A stretch of DNA of 6,472 nt from JAGLWP01 sp964444095 (GTDB taxonomy: Archaea > Nanobdellota > Nanobdellia > Pacearchaeales > GW2011-AR1), in assembly GCA_964444095.1 (NCBI GenBank), contig CAYUEW010000020.1, positions 1 through 6,472 of the forward strand. Reading direction: 5' to 3'. Both the position numbers and the translations under genes were made by a program. The notes beneath the pieces were generated by a model that was not told the DNA's origin, made no database searches, and was given only the letters and a program-made list of their open reading frames with translations. Shown here in pieces: positions 1-4,937 of this stretch (position 1 is the first letter of the stretch; every line of letters starts with the position of its first letter).

Positions 1-2
1 AT

Positions 3-635
3 AAATTCAAAGATGCTAAATCTGTAAAATTAATCTGGCACATGTTGGCTTTTAATAAAGATGCTATTTCAGAAAGAACAGATAAGCAATTGAAAAAATT
101 ACAGGAAGATGTTTGTGCGAAAATTAAAGAAATGGAGAATGCAACAAACTTTCCAAGAAGGGTAACAGCTCTTTGTAATTATTGTGGATTTAAATCTGAA
201 TGTCCTTCTTTCAAACACGAAGCAGAACTTGAAAAGATTGAAGAGGTAAAAAAATTTAAGGAAGATGAAGGTGTTAAGTTAGTGGATGAGTTTTCAGAAG
301 TTAAGACTAAGCTTTCTGAATTGAAAAAAGCAGATGAAGAGTTTAAGGAAAAATTGATTGCTTATGCAAAGCAGTTTGGGATTGATGTTGTTTATGGTTC
401 TAATAAGAAATGTTCTGTTAAAGAGTTTGATAAGATAGTGATGCCTGAGGGAGAGGAGAGAGAAAAGTTTATTGAATTATTGAAGAAGAAGGGGTTGTGG
501 GATGATTGGAATATGTTAAGTTATGCTAAAGTGAATAGTGGAGTTTTGAAAGGAGATGTTGATAAGGATATTAAGAAGATGATTGAGTTGGAAAAAGCTT
601 TTAGAGTTGGATTGAGTAGGAGGAAGGGGGAATGA
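3..635 (+). CDS. PD-(D/E)XK nuclease (RecB/Cas4-like), C-terminal part, 5' truncated by window edge
   Basis: The frame is already open at the left edge, so the ATG at 42 is internal and the real start lies outside. About 210 residues are visible. Near the beginning is an amphipathic stretch (KLIWHMLAFNKD) of the kind that follows the catalytic core in RecB-family nucleases. Then comes a C-x2-C-x5-C triad (residues 58, 61 and 67 of the visible part), within FPRRVTALCNYCGFKSECP. This matches the C-terminal three cysteines of the 4Fe-4S cluster in Cas4 and AddB; the fourth cysteine and the catalytic D/ExK residues would be upstream. A long Lys/Glu-rich helical extension follows, and the protein ends in EKAFRVGLSRRKGE. 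The last 43 bases are repeated at the end of the gene at 2212-2700. Likely role: DNA end processing or exonuclease activity. Family assignment is fairly firm; the exact function and subfamily cannot be judged without the core. Confidence 0.75.
   Translation, partial: KFKDAKSVKLIWHMLAFNKDAISERTDKQLKKLQEDVCAKIKEMENATNFPRRVTALCNYCGFKSECPSFKHEAELEKIEEVKKFKEDEGVKLVDEFSEVKTKLSELKKADEEFKEKLIAYAKQFGIDVVYGSNKKCSVKEFDKIVMPEGEEREKFIELLKKKGLWDDWNMLSYAKVNSGVLKGDVDKDIKKMIELEKAFRVGLSRRKGE
591..633 (+). repeat. 43-base direct repeat, copy A (3' end of nuclease gene)
   Basis: This copy matches 2656-2698 at 41 of 43 positions. The differences are at 598 (C here, G in copy B; Ala to Gly) and at 618 (A here, C in copy B; AGG to CGG, both Arg). 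It encodes the last residues of the nuclease and carries the GGAGG ribosome-binding site for the peptide at 632. The A of that start codon falls inside the repeat. Confidence 0.95.
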
Positions 636-739
636 GTAGAGAAACTTTTGCGAAGATGATTGTTGTGATGATTGCTATTCTTGGAGGTGTCTTAATGTTT
701 GGTGTAACTCAATGCATAAAACATTTATTTATAATTTAA
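632..739 (+). CDS. Small single-pass membrane peptide (35 aa)
   Basis: The ATG overlaps the TGA of the upstream nuclease gene in an ATGA arrangement. It has a strong GGAGG Shine-Dalgarno at 619-623, eight bases before the start. The product has a short polar N-terminus (MSRETFAK), one hydrophobic helix at about residues 9-25 rich in Ile, Val, Met and Gly, then a Cys and a short basic/hydrophobic tail (CIKHLFII). There is no recognisable family. The overlap, the Shine-Dalgarno and a credible transmembrane helix support a real gene. Its ribosome-binding site, however, lies in a sequence repeated elsewhere in the window, so the good signal could be inherited rather than selected. It could be a membrane anchor or toxin-like peptide; nothing in the sequence decides this. 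Confidence 0.45.
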   Translation: MSRETFAKMIVVMIAILGGVLMFGVTQCIKHLFII

Positions 740-805
740 AATGGGGAAATGTTTTAGTAAAAAGTGTGGGGGAAGAATTAAAAATGTTGGGAGATAGGAG
801 ATAAG

Positions 806-2179
806 ATGGATGAAAAGAAAAAATTTGAATGCCCCTTATGTAATTCTAATATTTCTGAAAATCTTTACCACAAAATAATTGGGGATTGGGAAGAAAGACA
901 AAAATTGGAGAAGGAACTTAAGGGAAAATTGGTTCTTGCTGAAAACGCTAAAAAAGACTTGGCGGAGGAACAAAAAAAGATAAGAAAACAATTAGTTAAA
1001 GAAAAAGATAAAATTAAGAAGCAATTTGAAGTGCAATTCAATAATCAAAAAGCTGGTATTCTTAAAAAGGCCCAAGAAGAGGCAAAGAAAATAGCTAAAA
1101 TCGGAATAGATAAGCTAAATAAAGAGAAATTAACCTTAGAAAGAAAGATAAGTGAAGAGAAGAAAAATAATAAAAAGCAATTATTGGAAGAAAGGGCTAA
1201 AATTCAAAAGCAATTTGAAGTTCAAAGGTTATTAATTATTAAAAAAGCACAGGAAGATGCAAATAAGTTTGCTAAGAAAGAATTAACTAAAGCAACTAAA
1301 GAAGCATTGGAAAAGGGGAAAGAGCATGAAAAAAAGAGAACAGATAAACTTTCAAAAATGCTTAAAGGAAATATGGAAAAATTAGAGGGAGCAAACAAAA
1401 GAATTGGGGAATCCAATAAGATAATTCAAGAATTAAAGGAGCAACTAAAAAAAGGTACAACCCCCCAAATAGAAGGATTAAATCTCGAAGAAGAATTAGT
1501 TAAGGAATTAAAGGCTAAATTTCCTGAGGATGAGATTATACATAAGGGTCATGGAGGAGATATTTACCATTATATTAAATACAATAATGAAAAAATAGGG
1601 TTTATTATTTATGAGTGTAAAAAAACTCAAAAATTTCAAAAGAATTATGTTCATCAAATAAAGAATGATGTTGTTAATCAAAATGCTACTTATGGGGTTC
1701 TTGTTACCACCGCTTCAGAAAAGGAGAGGGTTGGTTTTTGGACTAAAGATGGAATTTTAATTGTACATCCATGGGGAACAATTTATCTTGCAGAAGTATT
1801 GAGAAAATGGGTAATTGATCTTTATTCACTAAAATTAGATAAAAAAGAACTTAGTGAATGCGCTAAAAAATTATTTGAATATATTAAGAGTGATAAATTT
1901 AAGAATTGTATCGAAGATACAATTGATAGAGCAAGACAACTTCACGAAATGTTAAAAAAAGAAATAACTACTCATAAAAACATATGGGAAGGAAGACAGA
2001 AACATTACTCTCGCATATGCCAAAATTCTCAGGATGTTGAAAAAGATTCTAAAGCCATTTTAAGGAATGAAAAAGAAGAGATAAAGGAGATTGAAGAAGA
2101 GGTTGAAATCGAGATCCCCCTTATCCTTTCAGAGCAAAGAAAAAAGAAAAAGAAGAGAAATTGGGATGATGAAGAATGA
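806..2179 (+). CDS. DUF2130-type coiled-coil protein with PD-(D/E)XK-like nuclease core
   Basis: The 457-residue protein starts with a lone C9-x2-C12 pair, half of a zinc-ribbon knuckle. A highly charged coiled coil follows at about residues 27-215. It contains an internal duplication: residues 61-98 and 124-157 share KQFEVQ and I-x-KKAQE-x-A. The core at about 225-340 matches the DUF2130 pattern: LEEELVKELKAKFPEDEI, then KGHGGDI, then an E-x-K in IIYECKKT, then VLVTTAS and KDGILIV. D252, E270 and K272 fit the catalytic D...ExK of the PD-(D/E)XK fold, with E228-E230 as the possible helix-1 acid. The tail (340-457) is helical, then acidic (about 423-436), then ends in a KKKKKR cluster. It is probably a DNA- or RNA-acting nuclease; the family's biological role is not established to my knowledge. 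The start has an AGGAG at 796-800, five bases away. The stop overlaps an ATG of the next frame (ATGA), showing tight coupling to the winged-helix gene. Confidence 0.8.
   Translation: MDEKKKFECPLCNSNISENLYHKIIGDWEERQKLEKELKGKLVLAENAKKDLAEEQKKIRKQLVKEKDKIKKQFEVQFNNQKAGILKKAQEEAKKIAKIGIDKLNKEKLTLERKISEEKKNNKKQLLEERAKIQKQFEVQRLLIIKKAQEDANKFAKKELTKATKEALEKGKEHEKKRTDKLSKMLKGNMEKLEGANKRIGESNKIIQELKEQLKKGTTPQIEGLNLEEELVKELKAKFPEDEIIHKGHGGDIYHYIKYNNEKIGFIIYECKKTQKFQKNYVHQIKNDVVNQNATYGVLVTTASEKERVGFWTKDGILIVHPWGTIYLAEVLRKWVIDLYSLKLDKKELSECAKKLFEYIKSDKFKNCIEDTIDRARQLHEMLKKEITTHKNIWEGRQKHYSRICQNSQDVEKDSKAILRNEKEEIKEIEEEVEIEIPLILSEQRKKKKKRNWDDEE
986..1276 (+). repeat. Internal duplication in the DUF2130 coiled coil
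   Basis: Residues 61-98 (bases 986-1099) and 124-157 (bases 1175-1276) of the DUF2130 protein align with a small gap. Both contain KQL, then KQFEVQ, then I-x-KKAQE-x-A-x-K-x-AK. DNA similarity is also visible: both copies carry AAGCAATTTGAAGT followed by a G- or T-containing codon and CAA. This suggests a tandem duplication that lengthened the coiled coil, rather than only convergent Lys/Glu bias. Confidence 0.6.
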
Positions 2180-2211
2180 AATCAGGAGTAAAAAAAATGG
2201 AGGTAGATAAA

Positions 2212-2700
2212 ATGTTAGATCAAATGAAATCTGCTGATATGCCAAGACAGAAAAAAGAAGAAATTGATAGTCAAGAATGTGAAAGAAAAGAAAGGATGAA
2301 AGAAGAAATTACAGATAACAATCCTTCTGTTGAAGAATGCAAAATTGCTATTAAGAGTATATGGGGTGAACTTAGTAATGAACAAAAAGAAATATTGATT
2401 TATACATATAAAAATCGGGGGGTATCTGTGGCAGAATTGGCAGATCATATGGGACACGAGAATAAACTTGGCTTTTGGGGGATATATGGAAGAATGGCTC
2501 GTAAAATATATAATTGTTTAGAGAAAGATTATGGATATGGAGAGTATATTGTAACTTTACTTTGGACAGTTGGACCAAATTCGGGTGCAAGTTATGAAAT
2601 GTTCCTCAGACCTCAATTTGCTAAAGCATTAGAAGAATTAAATTTGGTTGAGAATGAAAAAGGTTTTAGAGTTGGATTGAGTCGGAGGAAGGGGGAATAG
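2212..2700 (+). CDS. Putative winged-helix DNA-binding protein
   Basis: There is no family I can name. From the ATG at 2212 the product is 162 residues. A Lys/Glu-rich N-terminal segment is followed by a probable winged helix: LSNEQKEILIYTYKNRG, then VSVAELADHMG (helix-turn-helix-like), a probable recognition helix in GIYGRMARKIYNCL, and a strand-like YIVTLLW before YEMFLRPQFAKALEELNLV. This would suit an autoregulator or the DNA-binding subunit of a nuclease system. Three starts are possible: 2176 (overlaps the previous stop as ATGA, weak Shine-Dalgarno), 2197 (AGGAG at 2184-2188) and 2212 (GGAGGT at 2199-2204, seven-base spacer). I chose the last for its ribosome-binding site; using 2176 gives 174 residues. 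The final 14 residues, EKGFRVGLSRRKGE, repeat the end of the nuclease at 3-635 and are probably not native to this fold. The next gene starts one base after the stop. Confidence 0.65.
   Translation: MLDQMKSADMPRQKKEEIDSQECERKERMKEEITDNNPSVEECKIAIKSIWGELSNEQKEILIYTYKNRGVSVAELADHMGHENKLGFWGIYGRMARKIYNCLEKDYGYGEYIVTLLWTVGPNSGASYEMFLRPQFAKALEELNLVENEKGFRVGLSRRKGE
2656..2698 (+). repeat. 43-base direct repeat, copy B (3' end of winged-helix gene)
   Basis: This is the second copy of the repeat at 591-633, in the same orientation and read in the same frame as the tail of an otherwise unrelated protein. It again precedes a gene start (ATG at 2702), with GGAGG at 2684-2688. That Shine-Dalgarno is 13 bases from the ATG, longer than usual, against eight bases in copy A. 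The two copies start 2065 bases apart. Confidence 0.95.
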
Positions 2701-2701
2701 G

Positions 2702-3601
2702 ATGAAAAGCATTTGTCTTGCCTGTGGAAAGCCAACAGAAAAGGATATGTTAATTGGAGAAATCTGCCATGATTGTTTTGAATCAACTTCAGAAGGTAAA
2801 GTAACAACAATAAAAGAAGCTGCACAAAATTGGGTGGAGATAAAACCTGAAGATTCATTTGAAGGAATAAAAGACTTGAAAGAAGAAATCAGAAAAAATC
2901 CCAAGAAGGCCCTTAATTATTATTATTTGGCTAAGGGATTTATGCTAAATGTTCCAATTAGGGCTATGGATTCTATCCAATATATCGAAGATTTACTAAG
3001 AAAATCTCTGAAACTTCGTCCAGGATTGTGGGCTCCAAAAATATTTTTGGGAGAGTTGTTGTTTAAAGTTGCAAGATATGAAGAAGCAGAAAAATATCTA
3101 AGAGAAGCTGTTGAAATGAAACCTGAATCTGTTTCTATAAAAGAGTATTTAGCTGGATGTATTGAAGCGAATTCTAAAGCGATTGGATTAAAAGAAAAAA
3201 AATTATCTGAAAAGGATTTATTATGTTTGTTTGAAAATGATTTGAGGAAATTTATTAAAAAAGTTCTTGAAGAAAATTTTAAAGATGATTGGTGGAGAAA
3301 AGGAATTCCTACAAAAACTAGGTCTAGTTGTGCTTCCCGTAGAGAAGAAGGGTTAGAGGAGGAAAAAGATATTGATTTAATTTTATTTGCTAATTTTTAT
3401 GATTACAAAGAAATTCTCAACCAAAATAAAGGACTTTTTAGCCAATATTTAGATGTTAAGGAATGGTGTTCAAAATTAAATGGTTTGGAACCAATTAGAA
3501 ATGTTGTTGCTCATAACCGAAATTTGGATAGTGCTTTTGAAAAGATTAAAGATTGTTATGATGAATTGCAGAAGATTGTGGAGAGATTGGGGAAGTGTTA
3601 A
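2702..3601 (+). CDS. Zinc ribbon-TPR-HEPN (Swt1-type) putative ribonuclease
   Basis: The 299-residue protein has three parts. Residues 5-25 form a zinc ribbon (C5-x2-C8 ... C22-x2-C25). Residues about 55-150 are helical repeats of TPR type, clearest at 109-141 (LWAPKIFLGELLFKVARYEEAEKYLREAVEMKP, given here only for its A/L/Y spacing). Residues about 170-295 resemble the Swt1-family HEPN domain: ENDLRKFIKKVLEE, DDWWRKGIP, FYDYKEIL, and IRNVVAHNR near the end. The last contains R266-x4-H271, the HEPN metal-independent RNase motif, apparently intact. HEPN proteins of this kind often act as RNases in toxin-antitoxin, abortive infection and restriction systems. Here the TPR part could sense a partner and the ribbon could bind nucleic acid (inference). 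The gene follows the winged-helix gene by one base, so the two are surely co-transcribed. I do not know of this exact architecture as a named system. Confidence 0.75.
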   Translation: MKSICLACGKPTEKDMLIGEICHDCFESTSEGKVTTIKEAAQNWVEIKPEDSFEGIKDLKEEIRKNPKKALNYYYLAKGFMLNVPIRAMDSIQYIEDLLRKSLKLRPGLWAPKIFLGELLFKVARYEEAEKYLREAVEMKPESVSIKEYLAGCIEANSKAIGLKEKKLSEKDLLCLFENDLRKFIKKVLEENFKDDWWRKGIPTKTRSSCASRREEGLEEEKDIDLILFANFYDYKEILNQNKGLFSQYLDVKEWCSKLNGLEPIRNVVAHNRNLDSAFEKIKDCYDELQKIVERLGKC

Positions 3602-3606
3602 AAAGA

Positions 3607-3624
3607 GAGGAGTGGGGAATAGGA
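3607..3624 (+). repeat. Degenerate partial third copy of the gene-junction repeat
   Basis: These 18 bases match 2685-2702 (end of copy B plus the following bases) at 16 of 18 positions, and include GGGGAATAGGA. They lie six bases after the HEPN stop codon. An ATG follows at 3626 but opens only a seven-codon frame. Such a short purine-rich match could partly reflect shared ribosome-binding-site composition, so common descent is likely but not certain. Confidence 0.5.
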
Positions 3625-3657
3625 AATGTTAAATATCTTAAACTCTTAATTAAAAAA
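3622..3657 (+). promoter_or_regulatory. Putative archaeal BRE/TATA promoter of the DUF262-HNH gene
   Basis: A BRE-like GGAAAT (3622-3627; fits R-N-W-A-A-W) is followed by TTAAATAT (3629-3636). The centre of the box is about 24-25 bases before the ATG at 3657. That ATG has no Shine-Dalgarno, only an A/T-rich leader. The spacing fits leaderless transcription starting at or near the ATG, common in archaea. In such AT-rich DNA a chance match is quite possible. Confidence 0.4.
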
Positions 3658-4901
3658 TGCTTAAATTTGCAAAAGATAAAAACATTAAAATAGGTGATTT
3701 GTTGAATGAGAAAAAATACCCTGTGGATAAAAATTATCAAAGGGAACCTGGAGCTTGGAGCCGTGAAGATGAACAATTTTTTATAGATTCATTACTTAAA
3801 AAAATTAAAATTCCAAAAATTTATTTGCATAAAAAAAGGAATAAATATTGGATTATTGATGGCCAACAAAGGATTGAAACAATTCGGTTTTTTATAAATG
3901 GAAAAGAGGGGAAAAAACTAAAACTAGATAGTGATATAACTGAAAAGAAAAAAGATATATTGGGGTTTGGTGGTTTAACTAAAAACGAACAAAAGGTATT
4001 ATTAAATTATACTATTTCCTCGTCGATAATTGAAAGAGGTAATGATAATGAGATAAGAGATTTATTTAGAAGGCTACAAAGAGGTAAACCCCTCACAGAA
4101 GGAGAAAGATTAAATGCTATGCGGGGGAATATTGTCAAATTAATGAGAGATTTAACAGATCATAAATTTTTTAAGAAAAGTTTGATGTCTCAAGACAAAA
4201 GACATAAATTTTACCATATAGCTGCTGTATTCTTATATACTGAAGATAAAATAGACAATACAACTTTTGGGAACATTGAAAAATTCTTTGGACAGCACGC
4301 ATCAATGAAAGAAAAAGATAAAGTTTTTAGAAATTGCTGGAGGAATTTAAATTTTTTATCTAAATGTTATAAACATAATGAGTTGCCTTCCAGTGGGCTT
4401 GGATGGTTAACTAGTGTATATTTATTCATATCAGATTTAAGAAGTTATGGGCTTCTTGGTCAATGCAATTATGGGGATATCCATAACTATTTAGAAAATT
4501 TTTATATTCATGTTTATCATGATGAAAAAAGAAAAGGAGATTATCGAGAATTTTACGATGCAGTCCATGCAGGTACGAACAACAAGGGCAATATTATTCA
4601 AAGAAGAGAGATATTAATTAAATATTTTAAGGGAAGATTTAATGTTCATCTAAAAGATGAAAACAGGCTTTTTAGTTCAGAGAAAGATAAAAAAATAGTT
4701 TACCATAATGCTAATGGAAAATGTCAATATCCGAATTGTTCTGCAAAAAATAAAAGTATAAAATTTAATGAACCTTTTCAAATTCATCATAAAAAAATGG
4801 ATGCTGCTGGAGGAAAGAAGGAATATAAAAATGCATGGTTAGTTCATCCTGATTGTCATTATGATATCCATAGAAAGATGAAACTCAAGAGAATAAAATA
4901 G
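3657..4901 (+). CDS. DUF262 (ParB/GmrSD-N-like) protein with C-terminal HNH nuclease
   Basis: The 414-residue product has an N-terminal DUF262 domain. Its signs are the YQRE at 27-30 followed by W34, the nucleotide-binding DGQQR at 68-72, and LFRRLQRGKPLTEGE at 136-150, equivalent to the family's F-x-R-x-N-x-G-x-x-L region. A helical middle follows. The C-terminus is an HNH module: C356-x4-C361, H377-H378, N392, then HPDCHYDIH (397-405), which supplies C400, H401 and H405. The family is related to GmrSD type IV restriction enzymes, where the DUF262 part hydrolyses NTP and the HNH/ββα-metal part cuts modified DNA. Here a plain HNH takes the place of the usual DUF1524. The start is the first ATG after an in-frame stop at 3651-3653. 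All key residues look intact, so it is probably active. It precedes a restriction-modification gene by 35 bases and could be an extra restriction barrier; the target is unknown. Confidence 0.85.
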   Translation: MLKFAKDKNIKIGDLLNEKKYPVDKNYQREPGAWSREDEQFFIDSLLKKIKIPKIYLHKKRNKYWIIDGQQRIETIRFFINGKEGKKLKLDSDITEKKKDILGFGGLTKNEQKVLLNYTISSSIIERGNDNEIRDLFRRLQRGKPLTEGERLNAMRGNIVKLMRDLTDHKFFKKSLMSQDKRHKFYHIAAVFLYTEDKIDNTTFGNIEKFFGQHASMKEKDKVFRNCWRNLNFLSKCYKHNELPSSGLGWLTSVYLFISDLRSYGLLGQCNYGDIHNYLENFYIHVYHDEKRKGDYREFYDAVHAGTNNKGNIIQRREILIKYFKGRFNVHLKDENRLFSSEKDKKIVYHNANGKCQYPNCSAKNKSIKFNEPFQIHHKKMDAAGGKKEYKNAWLVHPDCHYDIHRKMKLKRIK

Positions 4902-4906
4902 ATAAA

Positions 4907-4937
4907 CTTAAAATAGCATGTATAGCTTAAACTAACA
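4907..4937 (+). promoter_or_regulatory. Putative TATA-type promoter of the restriction-methylase gene
   Basis: CTTAAAATA (4907-4915) is centred 26 bases before the ATG at 4937, and no Shine-Dalgarno precedes that start. The spacing matches an archaeal leaderless promoter. The BRE position (about 4901-4906) is purine-rich but not a clean match. The call rests mainly on spacing and on the parallel case at 3622-3657. Confidence 0.33.

Noticed and set aside
42..635. ATG at 42 as the true start of the first gene
   Set aside because: The same frame is open to the window edge, and the residues before it continue the nuclease fold.
741..797. 18-codon frame with two cysteines (MGKCFSKKCGGRIKNVGR) between the membrane peptide and the DUF2130 gene
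   Set aside because: No Shine-Dalgarno before its ATG and too short to judge; likely chance, although the C-x4-C spacing is curious.
776..806. AT-rich AATTAAAAAT centred about 26 bases before the DUF2130 start, as a possible promoter
   Set aside because: A Shine-Dalgarno-like AGGAG lies between it and the ATG, so a leaderless start is not needed; such boxes are frequent by chance in this base composition.
3637..4933. Octamer CTTAAACT shared upstream of the last two genes (3637-3644 and 4926-4933) as a common operator
   Set aside because: Its distance to the start codons differs (13 and 4 bases), and an AT-rich octamer can recur by chance.
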